From positions 104,816 through 152,123 of the forward strand of contig CAUDNR010001224.1 in NCBI GenBank assembly GCA_958430865.1: a stretch of DNA of 47,308 nucleotides. The letters run 5' to 3'. This DNA is from Entrophospora sp. SA101. Lineage: Eukaryota > Glomeromycota > Glomeromycetes > Entrophosporales > Entrophosporaceae. This document shows, piece after piece, positions 32,997 through 44,344 of this stretch (position 1 is the stretch's first letter; each line of letters begins with the position of its first letter). A program made the position numbers and the translations under genes. Below the pieces are notes generated by a model that saw nothing but the letters and a program-made list of their open reading frames with translations, did no database searches and was not told the DNA's origin.

Positions 32997-34672
32997 ATGT
33001 ATAAAAGAATCTATTTTTTTTTTTTCAAAAAGGAAAAAATTAAAATTAAAAGAAACGATGACAATCCATTGCCTCCTGATGATGAGAAACCAAAAGTCCC
33101 CTTAGTATACGACTGCTTAGCTTTAGTATTCAAGCACTTATCAAACGACATTAAAACATTACATTCATGCCTTTTACTTAATAAACACTGTTGCGAGCTG
33201 GTTGTTCCGATATTGTGGAAGGCGCCTTTTAGCAATAATATGGTCAGCTCGACGATTATTGCCTCCTATTTGAAGTGTTTATCAAAGCATGAAACTTCAA
33301 ATTTATCAAGATATTACGTTAAATTACCGGACAATAATAATAGGCCGATGACTTTTGCTTTTCTGGATTATCCGAAACATTTGGAAGATTTGAATATGAA
33401 AAATTTACATTTATCGGTCGAGAATTGGATTGAGAAAACTCAGACAAGTAAATTGTAATTATTTATACAATTATTTGTTATTTTGATGATAATGTCGACG
33501 ATCATAATAATAATAATACCATTCATTATTGTAGGTCAATAATTGTCTGTCATAGACACACAAAATTGATAATTCGTACAATATGTAGGATGATCTTGGT
33601 TAAAAGTAAAAAATTTAAATCTATTAAATTGGATTGGAATTATCCGAGAAGAAAATCTAGAGAAAAATTAAAGTTTCTACACTGCAAAAATTCGGCAATT
33701 TTCCTATCACAATTAAAAGAATTATCGATCAGTTACGTTCCAAAAAAGGGTGACTTGTTAATGGATCTGGCAAAACATTCGACTAATCTACGAAGACTAG
33801 AATTGATCGATAACACATTTAATACATCTAATCGTAATGGGTCGATTAGTGAATTAATTAAAAAACAAAAAAATCTGGAATATTTAAAAATCTTTTCGTA
33901 TGGTACATCACTAACGGACCAAATTTCTGCATTAAAATGTTCATTCAAAACTTTAAAAAGTTTTGAATTAATTTATGCAAAATTCACCACAATCACCTCG
34001 GAATTCAATCATTTGTCAAAATGTAGTAATTTGGAAATATTGATCTTGGATCATTGTGAATTTTCGGACGAGGGAATTATACAACCTCTAAGAAACCTTT
34101 CCAAATTAACAAAACTGCATATAAAAAATTCTTTCCGAGGCCTATTTGAAATATTTATGGATTTATTAAATTCAAATTCCAAAACATTAAAAGATATTTA
34201 CTATGTCGACGATCAGATAAGAAGAGACATATTCATCGACGAACGATTGTATAAAACGTTATGTTCAAAATACAAAAATACTCTAAATCGCATTTCACTT
34301 CCTTATAAACACGATTCCGACACGAAAAGATTGTTAATTAATTTTTTAAATAATAATTCTGAAAATCTAATCAGCTTGAAATTGTTCGGATCATACAAGT
34401 ATACTCGAGAGTTTAGTGATTTTATGCCACAGCTATTCAATATTTTGCCACCAAGATTGCGAAATATTAGCTTAGATATGGAATGGGGGAAAAGAGATGC
34501 TGTTATTCTTGAATCAGTATTAAGGAATTGTAAAGGTGATTTAGATACATTTTACATTAGTAGCTGGTCAAGATCAAATCCTGGGGCAAGTGAGAGAGGT
34601 TTAATTGAAGAATATTTGAGATATAATAATAGACAATTAAATTTTCAAGAATTTGTTCGTGATACAGAATAA
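32997..34672 (+). CDS. F-box/LRR protein, 2 exons
   Basis: join(32997..33454, 33535..34672); 1596 nt, 531 residues; the 80-nt intron is GTAATTATT...TTGTAG and restores the frame as TSKL-SIIVCHRHTKLIIRT. The ATG at 32997 (MYKRIYFFFFKKEKIKIKRN) is the first in frame; the next codons include a PLPPDDEK linker. The F-box lies at about residues 38-85: VPLVYDCLALVFKHLSNDIK, then LHSCLLLNKHCCELVVPILW KAPF. The rest is LRR-like (LKELSISYVPKKGDLLMDLA, LEILILDHCEFSDEGIIQPL, LISLKLFGSYKY). It likely acts as a substrate adaptor of an SCF ubiquitin ligase; F-box/LRR genes are strongly multiplied in Glomeromycotina. Unlike the copy at 24589-25969 it is intact. Confidence 0.87.
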
Positions 34673-34790
34673 TTTACAATAATATATATTAATAACTACA
34701 CAATATTAACAATTACATAAATTAATAAACACTTTATAAATAGTAATAATGTATAATATAATAATATAAATAGATAGCATCAATAAATAA

Positions 34791-36442
34791 TTATTTTTTA
34801 ATAATTTTAAAAACTTCATATTCTGAAACACCAAATTTACGACTTTTAGTTATCCAAGTTTCATAATCGTCTTCCTTTGATGAACAACTTTCCGGTTTGT
34901 CAAAATTACCATACATCCATAAATCTTTATCGCCAAAACAGGGACCATAGGAATCATCTTTAAGCGTTATTGCATAATTAAACCTTGATACTCTTGAAAC
35001 TTTTGCGTCTTCAATCCTATCTCTATTACCAAACGTAAACAAGAAACTGTCTCTTGTTTCTAAATGACCACTACCAGTTTGCCATTTGATTGGATTATAA
35101 CCACCTATTACTTCATTGGTTGAAGAGATCTTCATTATGACAAAGGTTGGACCTTGATTATCACATTTCTGATGAAAAGTTTTGGAATCAAATCCATCCC
35201 TCGTACCTCTAACCAACAATTTAAATTTATAAGGCATCTCGTTCGTTGTGGCGGGAATATTACTGGCAGATGACGAACTGTTATTCGTGTTAATGTTGTT
35301 ATTATTCGTTGACGTTGATGATATTGGAGTCGAAGATGATAATAAAGAGGAAGAAATATTTATTGCACTACTATTACTATTGCTATTGCTATTACCATTG
35401 ATATTAATATGACTGTTATTGCTGATCGGTGTATCATTTTTGTCAATCCAACACGCAATACGTAACATTTCTTTATGACCAATTAAAGTGGAATTTCCTC
35501 TTGGAGTGTTGATGCCATATATTGGTTTACTACCTTGTTTCAAATGACACCTGACAATATCATCCTCTAGATTAGGGGGCAAGATTAATCTGAATGGAGA
35601 CCATACTTTGTCATACAAATCACTCGAGGACATTTGAAAAAACCTTATCAATGGAATACATTTATCTAATATAGTTTTCAATTTATTGAAATCGTCATAA
35701 TCCCATTCTTTGATGGCCGGATGAAGATCGAGATCTTGAGCTATTCCCCAATTCACAATTTGGTCCCAGACCTCATCTTCAGCCATATCAAGATCATCAC
35801 GTTTAAGTATTGGTAGCAATAAAGATTCTTCGATTTTCAAAAAATCTTTGGAGTTGAATAATAATTCAGGATCTGCTGATATGGTTGCCAATATGAATTC
35901 TCTCAATTTTTCACATGATTGATGATCTAATGTTTTTCTGTAAATTTCTAGTATGTAATTTGGTAACCAATCTGCTTTTGTATCAACTAAATAATCTTGG
36001 ATATAGTCTAACAAATCATTTAATAATAATTCATCGCCTGCAGATAAAATTTCTAAAATTTCTGTTATAGTTCTTTCCTGTAATGAAATTTTACCTGAAT
36101 AAATATAACTATTATATATTATATATTAATATCACTCAAGAATTTATCAAATGTATATGTGTGCGTGTAACTTTATAGTTGTAAATACCTTAATATGATT
36201 TCAAAGATTTCAGGAGATATATTTGGTTGATTTAATATATTTTTTTCATCTTTTTGTTTTGCCCATTGTTTAGATAGAGCAGTATTGAAATAAGAGGAAC
36301 GAGCTTTTAGGATAAGAGAATGCGCATGAAATATTCTAACATTAGGTTGTTCACCAACATGTATTGTAACATTAAATTCTTCTAAATTTTCCAAAAGATT
36401 AAAAATATCTCGAGAAAAAACTGAAAGCAATTTTGTCGACAT
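34791..36442 (-). CDS. BTB-BACK-TLD domain protein, 2 exons
   Basis: complement(join(34791..36108, 36189..36442)); 1572 nt, 523 residues; intron 80 nt, phase 2. Start MSTKLLSVFSRDIFNLLENL. BTB/POZ at about 20-115: VTIHVGEQPNVRIFHAHSLI, LKARSSYFNTALSKQW, then SPEIFEIILSYIYSGKISLQ. A BACK-like helical region follows (to about 235: VWDQIVNWGIAQDLDLHPAI). The TLD domain (about 280-520) opens STLIGHKEMLRIACWIDKND, is split by an Asn/Ser low-complexity insert (about 315-368), and resumes PYKFKLLVRGTRDGFDSKTF, GGYNPIKWQ, DSFLFTFGNRDRIEDAKVSR and GPCFGDKDLWMYGN. BTB domains usually bind cullin-3 as E3 adaptors; TLD is linked to oxidative-stress protection and V-ATPase binding in other eukaryotes. The family is expanded in Rhizophagus. 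Real function here unknown. Confidence 0.9.
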
Positions 36443-36824
36443 TTTCTTTTACATAATATACACACAACACTTTTTTTTTTTAACTCAATTTATAAAAATA
36501 TTTTGATAGGCAAAATGGTAAAATAATAGTAATACAATAACAACATCTCACGTTTTTACTTATTTAAACTACACTAATTATAACACATAATTATCCCCCG
36601 GACAAACTAATCACGTAATATAATAATAAATATTACAAAAAAAAAAAAATTAGAAATTGGGGATTATTATATGTAAAATTTAGCATAAGTCATTTGTAGC
36701 CACCAATAGTGATTTACTAATAATATATACGGGTGAGAAGAATAAAGATGAATAAATAAAATGTCATCATGACAACAACATTAAGAAATAATAATACTAA
36801 TTATTATTATTATTATTATTATTA
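36443..36824. other. Short intergenic region with ATT microsatellite
   Basis: About 380 bp, AT-rich. The ATT/TTA microsatellite (36801-36862) starts here and runs into the last exon of the minus-strand Cys-rich gene. A + strand frame over the microsatellite (poly-Tyr/poly-Leu) is an artefact. Confidence 0.6.

Positions 36825-36862
<38 letters not shown>
36801..36862. repeat. ATT microsatellite at a gene end
   Basis: About 20 ATT units with a one-base phase break at 36828-36830 (TTT). On the minus strand the first ten units are AAT codons in frame with the preceding exon; the phase break supplies AAA TAA, i.e. Lys then stop. Confidence 0.85.
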
Positions 36863-36865
<3 letters not shown>

Positions 36866-37216
36866 CCTGTTTCGCCTTTGTTTCTGTCTTTGTCTCCGTC
36901 TCTGGTGCTTTTATTTCGTTACAAGTGCATCTTTCTTCTTTCGGAATATCTTTCATGACTTTTTATTTTAGAAAGAAAGAAACAAAATATTTTTTGGGAT
37001 AACATTCTTTTAAAACAATTAAAAAACAGAGTAAATAAATAATAATAATAATAATATCAATTTTAATATACCAGAATCAACATGTCTGCCACATCCAGAC
37101 CATGTATATTTGTTACACTTTCTACAAGTTACACGCTATAAAACATGATCATTAGTGAACGAAATTTAAATCAAGAACAAGAAAGAAAGAAAGAAAGAAA
37201 TACTTACAAAGCACAT
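36825..37216 (-). CDS. Small Cys-rich (zinc-type) fungal protein, 3 exons
   Basis: complement(join(36825..36958, 37072..37135, 37208..37216)); 207 nt, 68 residues. Exon 1 is only 9 nt (ATG TGC TTT); introns are 72 and 113 nt. The protein reads MCFRVTCRKCNKYTWSGCGR, then HVDSVMKDIPKEERCTCNE. The TC-x-x-C-x-x-x-TW-x-GCG-x-H-V-x-x-V and RC-x-C pattern is a conserved small fungal protein family; the Cys/His spacing suggests a metal site. The tail is KAPETETKTETKAKQ, then VY, ten Asn, Lys and stop, produced by reading into the AAT microsatellite. Alternatively the GTATAT after CAG is a splice donor; joining to the TATTATTAG acceptor at about 36720 would give an immediate TAA and a shorter 54-residue protein. 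Function unknown. Confidence 0.78.
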
Positions 37217-37564
37217 TTTTTTGGTTGTTGTTTGATTGATTAATTGTTATAAAATTTCTTTGAGAAATTAATTTTTTAAAAAAAAAAGAAATTATTTTTG
37301 GAAATTTTTTTTTTTATTTTTTATTAATTATGACCTGTATTGAAAGAAATCAATCATTTGAGATTTATAAATTTCCTTCTTTGTAAATTGATTAATAAAA
37401 AAAAACAACCAATTAATTATTACTTTATTTATGAAAGAGAATTATTTACAAATTTGGAAATTCATATAAATGATTTATTCATTTTAATATTAGATTGATA
37501 TTCAATAAAAAAATGAACTTGCTTTGTTTATTTATTAAAGTTTTTATATTCTGTCACAATAAGT
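37217..37564. other. Short intergenic region
   Basis: About 350 bp of AT-rich sequence between the Cys-rich gene's start and the cyclin gene's stop. Long A and T homopolymers (T10 at about 37305) and no other structure. Confidence 0.5.
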
Positions 37565-38670
37565 TTAGCCTTTAATCTCGCATTCTTTAGAAGAGATTGT
37601 GGTTGTGGAAGAATTTATCATGAAAAAGTTTCGTTTGTGATTATCGGCTGTTTGATTTCCTCTATTACCAGTATTACTATTATTAATATTATTATTACTA
37701 AAATTACTATTAACATTACCATCATTACTATAATTACTTTTGTTATCAATGTTACTATTGTTATCTTTATTATTATTATTGTTATTGTTATTGTTATCAT
37801 TAGGACTATCATTATTATTCAATATTGTTTTTATATGAGAATCCAACAAATTTGTCCAATTGTTAAACACTTCTTCTGAAACATAAAGGTTGTAAACAAT
37901 CAATTGTAAAAATCTTCGTTCTATCGAATTAATTTCTTTAAGTGATAACCCACTAATCTTCGACCAAGCATTATTTGAATAATTATTGTCCTGTAAATAT
38001 TTCGACGCAACAATCAATGATGCTAGAAACATTCTTCGACCACATGTTGCAGAATCTATATTTATAATATTTGGATTCGAGTTCGAGTTTGAGCTCGAGT
38101 TCAAGTTTGAGTTGGAGGATGAGCTCAAGTTTAAGTAAATGGATCCAATTTTCGGTTTTATTCTTAAAAGGTAGAGCAGAGCTGTTTGCAAAGTCGACAA
38201 AGAAGTTCTTGACCTTTTCAATGTTTCTTGGATGTATAGGCGAAGTGGAATTACTTGAACGTTTGGAAGTAAAGGAAAATTGCACCAAATCACATTGGTT
38301 ATTAAGATAGTTGTTTCTAATACACACCAAATATGAAAAAAAAAGCATCTATATAAATATAAAATAATAAACAATACATAAAACAACAGTGCAATATAAT
38401 CAAAATATTTTTAATATTATCAACTATTTACTTACCGACAAGGCTTTCCGCCAAAATATTTTTTCCCTGGTTATCGCTAGCATCGCCAAGATTTGATTGA
38501 TGACCTTTAACATTTTGGTTACTGCCATTTTCTTGCCTATTGTGATTTTTCGTTAAGGTTTCTGTTCCTGTGGAGTCGATAAACGTTTTCTCTGGAATTG
38601 TAGCTACAATTCCCTCCATACTTGTCGTAGTCGCGCTGTTACTATTTGCAGTTATTTCGATTGATTCCAT
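37565..38670 (-). CDS. PHO80-type (Pcl-like) cyclin, 2 exons
   Basis: complement(join(37565..38316, 38436..38670)); 987 nt, 328 residues. The 119-nt intron is GTAAGTAA...GTATTAG; the splice gives LAESLV-ETTILITNVIWCN. The cyclin box (about 72-235) shows VIPLRLYIQETLKRSRTSLS, TLQTALLYLLRIKPKI, CGRRMFLASLIVASKYLQDN, NYSNNAWSKISGLSLKEINS, IERRFLQLIVYNLYVSEEVF. These are the hallmarks of Pho80-like cyclins, which bind Pho85-type CDKs for nutrient (including phosphate) and cell-cycle signalling. Ser/Asn repeats are inserted between helices (LSSSSNSNLNSSSNSNSN) and a long Asn run forms the tail, ending SSTTTISSKECEIKG. In an AM fungus a phosphate-signalling role is attractive but cannot be read from sequence. 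Which Pcl subfamily is unresolved. Confidence 0.9.
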
Positions 38671-40236
38671 TCTATTACAAGCTGATGGTTTATATAATAA
38701 TTGTTATTTTTATTCTGATTAATAAATGCATTTAATATGAATTGTATAAATTTTTAATTTTTGTAACGAATAACTGTGAATAATTTCAATTTGAAATTAA
38801 AAAACCTACGATTTTGATGAATTGACTGAAAATTTTTCGTCGTTGGAACAAAAATAGTCATTTTTTTTTTATTTTTTTTTTTCAAAAATAATATTCGTTC
38901 GATGTTATTGAAATAAATACATACGATTTTTTTTTTTAATTAAAAAAAAAAAAACCTTGGAATAATTATTTAAATTTTTAAATGAAGACACTTGTTTTTT
39001 TAAAAAGAATGATGGAATAATCAATGATTTTTATAGTTTTTTTTTTAGAATTCTCCTTATGTTGATCACGAGATTGTTTGTTATTTTATTTTTTTTAAAA
39101 TTAGAATTAAGGGCATTTATGCTATATATAATAAATATGTTTGTATGTATCACACACATTATGTAAAAACCATGCTTTTATATATATATACAGGCTAGTA
39201 TAAGTAATAAGCGTAGTAGTAGTAGCCACTTCCTCATATTTATTATTATACGTAATAAAACCAATTGTGAATTGTGCTAGCTGTTGTTATTACCATCATT
39301 ATCATATTTTATTATCATCACCACAATCACAACCACCTATCGCTACTAATACTAATACTAAAGATACAATATGGCATCATTGAATATCAATATTAATGTA
39401 AAACAATCAATTAATTAAATGATTACACGCTGTTGCATTTTCTTCATAATCATATAATGATGACCCTCGATAATAGAAATTTTCTACTCTTTGTCGAAGA
39501 ATTACTTTTTTATTTTAGTAATTGTATTTTGTTAAAAAGACTATATTTCTTTTCTTTTCCGTTTTTCGTAAAGAAGTATAAACGTTACACAACTGTAATT
39601 ATATTAAGATTAGCGAATCATTTCCGGGGTCCAATGTCGTCATTTCTATTTATATACCACTACTTACTTGCCATATGGTGATAACCCGATTCGGTCGTTA
39701 ACGCTCTTAATTCTACTACGGTTATTTATGAATTTATTATTTTAGGAACTGCTACAACATACGGGTTTGTAAACAATGACGATAACAGAAACTCCTCATT
39801 TAATTTTCTATCTCCGGAGTAAAGGGATGATCCTAAAAATATATTGTCCGCATAAGGTGAAATTATATGTCCTCCTCCCCAGTTTATAAATAAATTAAAT
39901 AGTAATAGGAATAGTAACAGGAAATAAAAAATAGTAATAGGGCATAGTTTCCTTTCCCAGGAATTGGGTGGGCATTTAAAGTATTTATTATATGGGCATA
40001 TATATATATATATGGAAATGATATACTAATAACATATATATACACCTCTATTGTTTATTATTTGACAAAATAATAAGGATATATTGTAACCTTCCTTATC
40101 TATCCCCTTAGAATAGATTATTATTATTATTATAATTATCCTTTTGTGTATATCTGGAATTTATCTTTGTTTAATGCCCTTGTCATGTAACAATCACTTC
40201 CAAATTTGAGATATAACTTATTTATAAACATCTTCT
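38671..40236. other. Intergenic, about 1.57 kb
   Basis: No gene supported. Upstream flank of the cyclin gene with many A/T homopolymers, a TA run at 39998-40013 and TAGTAG triplets at about 39214-39223. The + strand frame 39433-39681 is AT-rich and without domains. Confidence 0.45.
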
Positions 40237-41180
40237 TTAAGAAATTTTAAAGCAAGTTGTTAATAAAACCGAAAATAATCCAGTCTTAAAATCGAATTTT
40301 GCATTTATACTCTCATATGTAGAAATTTGTTTAGCGCGTCTAATTGCAGAAATAAATGTCCAAATAATGTAATTATTGTAATTATTGTGAATATTTTCAT
40401 AGTTTTCGTTCGATTTAAGTATGTCCTTTATAGTAAAATCATTTATTTTAAAAATAAACACAATAAATAAATAGGTCTTTCTTTTACATTTATTCCTATA
40501 TACCTAAGTAGTAATGATTATAATGACCAAATAATATAAACAATAATATACAATTGTCAAAAAAGGAGAAGAGGAATGTAAAAAGACATTTAATATTATT
40601 ATCAAAAAAGCGTCAACGAATTGTGATTTAAAATCATTAATAAATTAATATCACTACATATTACAGTATTAACTATAAATAATTTTTGAATATGATTTAC
40701 AATAAAATTCAGACTTTCTTTGAACCAATTCGGTTAAATGTTTAATGAGATATAAGATATATAGTAATAGGTAAAGAGTATTTACGTTTTTTTTTTGAAT
40801 TTTGAAATACTTATATACAACTGCTGGATAATTGCTAAACGCTCATCAGTATATTTTATAAAACTTGCTTTGCAAGCTTCATTCATCTTGTCTAACACTT
40901 GTTTCCACCAAACCCACCCATATAACTTATTGAATAATTGATAAACTTTCATCGGTATATTTACAAAGCTTGCTTTGAAAGCTTCGTTCATCTTGTCTAA
41001 CACTTTCTTCCATCAAACCCGTCTATATACAGGTTGTAACATTTGAATTTACATAGCAATCGTCACCAAATTTAAAATATGGTTTCATCATAATATATAT
41101 TTACTTGAGAAAAATTTTTAAACAAGTTATTAATAAAATCGAAAGTAATCTGGCTCTCAATGTCAATTTTGCTTTATATT
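40237..41180 (-). pseudogene. Gene remnants with 105-bp internal tandem repeat
   Basis: Minus-strand pieces: SINAKFDFKTGLFSVLLTTC then FKIS (40237-40310) and, diverged, a similar stretch at about 41110-41175, which makes a direct repeat about 860 bp apart. Between them 40782-41030 encodes two units of LDKMNEAFKASFVNIPMKVY... and LDKMNEACKASFIKYTDERL AIIQQLY, a 105-bp (35-codon) tandem duplication; the CATCTTGTCTAACACTT block starts at 40884 and 40989. The pieces look like parts of a Glomeromycotina repeated gene family. No complete gene can be built. Confidence 0.45.
40823..41032. repeat. Two-unit 105-bp tandem repeat
   Basis: Units of 105 bp share CTTGCTTTG-AAGCTTC and CATCTTGTCTAACACTT, at roughly 80 percent identity by eye. 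The period is a multiple of three, so it preserves the coding frame. Confidence 0.65.
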
Positions 41181-41188
41181 TTTATACC

Positions 41189-41775
41189 GTCAAACCTCGT
41201 TTCAACGGGTCTAAGCATAATAATAAGTGACTGGTCAACCTAAATCCGTAAAATTTACAAAAATCAAGCGCCTGAAAAAACTGGTAATGTTTATTTGTAT
41301 TGAATTTTGAATACTATATGTTTCTATTTTCTTTTTCAATGATTTTAAAGCTTTTAATTCATATTATTTTGTTCAGGAAAATTAAAAGCAGTTTCAAAAG
41401 CTTTTACAGTTTCATATTAGAAATAGTTGTACGTACTACTTACAATAACATCTTCCTCTTCAATTTGCTCAAAAGAACCAAGAATTTCCTCTCTGGTTGG
41501 CATTTCATTAATCTAATCATCACCAATTGATATATATTCTTCTGTTGTTAATGCTGAACTGAAATTTAATCTGTCAATTAAATTATCAAGGACATCTCTT
41601 TGATCGTTTATATTTGCGTTGATCTCCAACTTGTTCTTCATAATCTAAAGGAATAATACCAGAGAATTATTCGTGTAAAATCATTATTTGGAAATTTCAG
41701 TAATGTGGTAAAATCTGGGAAATTGGGAAATTATAACCTTGTATATCACGTGAATCCGTTGTAACATGATTAGCG
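41189..41775. mobile_element. Decayed pogo-like DNA transposon
   Basis: The left terminus CGTCAAACCTCGTTTCAACG (41188-41207) is of pogo/Tc1-like terminal-repeat style. A weak matching right end (ATCCGTTGTAACATGATT) lies at about 41754-41771. Between them on the minus strand lies a transposase C-terminus-like fragment. The element is much shorter than an autonomous copy. Confidence 0.5.
41345..41665 (-). pseudogene. Pogo-type transposase C-terminal fragment
   Basis: The frame reads VLDNLIDRLNFSSALTTEEY, ISIGDD, stop TAG, INEMPTREEILGSFEQIEEE, DVIVSSTYNYF, stop TAA, YETVKAFETAF. The PT-x-EEI-x-x-S and ETAF segments recall the acidic tails of pogo/Tigger-like transposases in fungi. Two stops and the absence of the catalytic DDD region make it a dead fragment. 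Confidence 0.5.
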
Positions 41776-42940
41776 CATAATATAATTTAAATTAATTTCT
41801 AAATGGATACGCAATTTTCTGATTCGTTGAAATGCGATATCGTATATAGAACATAATTATTTTTGTTGTGTTGATCTCAATCTCTCACTTGTTGTTGTGT
41901 TATTATCATTATTATTGTATACATGTATACAGATAAAAAACAAGTAATTTAAAAGAATAAAATCTCAACCAAAAGGACAAAATGAACGATAATTGAATTA
42001 GCATTAGCCAATGGATTAAGATACAACAACAGAAACAACAAAAAAAATTTCTTTAATAATTTGTTACGGGTTTTGTAAGTTATATAAGTTGTATAAGTTG
42101 TATAAGTTGTTATTTTTATTCGTAATTAACTTATTAATAACCATCAACTAATATATTTTGTGATTTATAAAGAATTCCGCGTGATAAATTATAGCAGGAA
42201 TTGGAATCCTTAAATAGGATTCATATTTATTATAGAACCATCAAAGAAATCGTTAAATTTTGGCTGTCATGTCAACCATAAAGAAGAATTAAATTATAAT
42301 TATATCAAACATGTTACAAAAAAATGGTACAAAAACAATGAATTTTTTTTCAACTATAAATTAACACATTATTTTGGCACAAAAAATATATGAATTTCCT
42401 GATAAATTCCCTTCTAGATGACGTTTTTTAAAAAATTAGGTTAAAAATTGACACTTTGTTAATTATGTCAAAAATTTTTATATTGCTAAAGCTGAATCAG
42501 TTAAAAAATTAATTAATATCTTTAATAATTATAATCATTATCGCACTCTCTTGTAGTTTGTGTTTTTCCAATGTTTATAGTGTCAGGTTCTTCCTTTCGT
42601 TTTCTTCTAATTTTCTTTTAGATGAGGAGTTATAATAGTCTTTGACGGTATAAATATTTTAAAGTGTGTATATGTATATATATAAAAGAGTTTAAATAAA
42701 TAATTGAAATGTTTTTTAGTTTACCGAAAATTTTATCTATTTTCGTCAACTTTCCTTTTTCATTAATGTGCCTTTGACGATAAAATACATTTCGCCGTGT
42801 AATATTTTGTCATACCTTTTAAATTATAGGGAAAATTATTGCCTTTGTTACTATTGAATCATTGTGACAAGTGATGTTAACGTGACAAATAACTGGAATA
42901 TTGAACACTGGAACATGAACAAGGGTATTAATATTATGCG
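41776..42940. other. Intergenic, about 1.16 kb
   Basis: No gene. A minisatellite of about four TATAAGTTG units lies at 42080-42110. The rest is AT-rich with no structure seen. Confidence 0.45.
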
Positions 42941-43009
42941 AACACTGGAATAATCATTGGAACACTGGAATTTTCATGTTCCCAGTGTTCCAATGATTAT
43001 TCCGGTGTT
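42941..43009. repeat. Hairpin with 28-bp arms
   Basis: Arms 42941-42968 and 42982-43009 pair over 28 bp with a single mismatch (T versus C, in AACACTGG/AACACCGG), with a 13-nt loop. The motif GAACACTGGAA also occurs at about 42903-42913, so the arm itself contains a direct repeat (AACACTGGAATAATCATTGG, then AACACTGG). Confidence 0.9.
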
Positions 43010-44344
43010 ACTAACTTTTTATTTTGAATATTTTGAAAAAATGTCAATTAATCTTGGTGGGAAATCAAATCATGCATTCCATGAATTTGTTTATACTGAT
43101 AAAAATATAAGGATAAATTGTCTTACAATATGTAAATGATGTACAACAATAGGATTCAGTATGGTAAAACAGAAGCTCAGGATTTAAGGATTCCAAACAC
43201 TGCGAAAAAAAGAATCGCAAAATAGATCAAAAAGATTTAGAATAATAGACAAGAATTTTCTTTTTTATGTATATATTTTATTTACATGTTTCTATATTTA
43301 TATTGTTTTAAATTTCATTGGTTGAATTCTTCGAATTCCAGTGTGACCTTGCATCAATGAAATGGAACAATGGGATACATGATTCCAGATTCCGAATTCC
43401 GTTGCATAATAATAACAACACTAACACTGGTTTAGATTGTGAAATTAATATTAACTTTATAAAAAATGTCGTTATCATAAATAAACGTTTCATTATATGA
43501 AATTTTTGTGATTCAAGACTTTTTACCAAAGTACTACGAATGCTCGAAAATTCGAATGTAATTCAAATATTTTGTCCAAAAACTTTTGAATATTCGAATA
43601 TGGCCAAGAATTGCGAATAGGAATAGTCGGTATTTTGGATGATAGTACAGCTTAACATGTAAAATAGTTCGTTTTAGTTCATTTGCGAAAATCATCAATA
43701 TAGTAGTGGTAATGGTAATAAAAGCTCTTCCGTATGTTGTGGAATTTGGAAGGATAGTGTATGCTCAAAAAGTTCACACCGCAATAATAACTTTGCTTTA
43801 ATATTAGGTTAGCAAAAACAATAGATTCTTTGGATAAGGAACATCGATGTGACACTCGCTCTTTTTTAATTGTATCAGCTATTCATTCATACATAGAAGT
43901 TTTTGGAATTCTGAAATAAAAAACCGAGCTTTTGATTTGTCACTCATATAGAAGAAAATTCTTTTTTTGTTTTCTATTACCATTTAGTAGCAGGTTAAGC
44001 GGATGGTTTATTTTTAAATGACAGTTAATAAAGCATGGTGGATATTCTTATAATTGGTAATGATTTTTGTCGATCATATTACACAAAAATTTAATATTGA
44101 GAAGAGGCTTCGTGACATATAAGTTTTATCAAGTAGATATCGGAAGCAAATTTTATTTAATAATACAAAACCATTAATTTAACAATAATCAAGAACAAAC
44201 TACCTTGTTTCTATTATTTATGAAATAAATATATATTATACAAATTTAACAAATTTATTAATTGGGGCATGCTTCAACAAAACCAGACAAAGTGAACATT
44301 TGTATTATCAAGAAGTTCAGTAATTAGTTACACAGTGGAACAAT
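43010..44344. other. Intergenic, about 1.33 kb
   Basis: No gene supported. 43300-43530 holds short frames on both strands without domains. 43540-43640 is rich in GAATATTCGAATAT-like words, similar in style to the MITE at 44354. A diverged copy of the dispersed repeat lies at 44264-44320. Confidence 0.45.
44264..44320. repeat. Dispersed repeat, copy C
   Basis: GGGGCATGCTTCAACAAAAC, CAGACAAAGTGAACATTTGT matches 15826-15885 and 19457-19516 with a few substitutions. This copy lies outside the 2.8-kb duplication, showing the block is independently dispersed. Confidence 0.6.

Noticed and set aside
33448..33534. Donor GTAAATTG for the F-box intron
   Set aside because: It gives an immediate stop in exon 2; the donor GTAATTATT at 33455 keeps the frame.
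36769..37002. Plus-strand frame with poly-Tyr and poly-Leu
   Set aside because: It is the antisense reading of the ATT microsatellite and of the third exon of the Cys-rich gene.
37618..37879. Ile/Thr/Val-rich frames on both strands over the cyclin 3' end
   Set aside because: They are shadow readings of the Asn-coding repeats in the cyclin tail.
39433..39681. 82-codon plus-strand frame
   Set aside because: Phe/Leu/Tyr-rich composition as expected by chance in AT-rich DNA; no splice or domain evidence.
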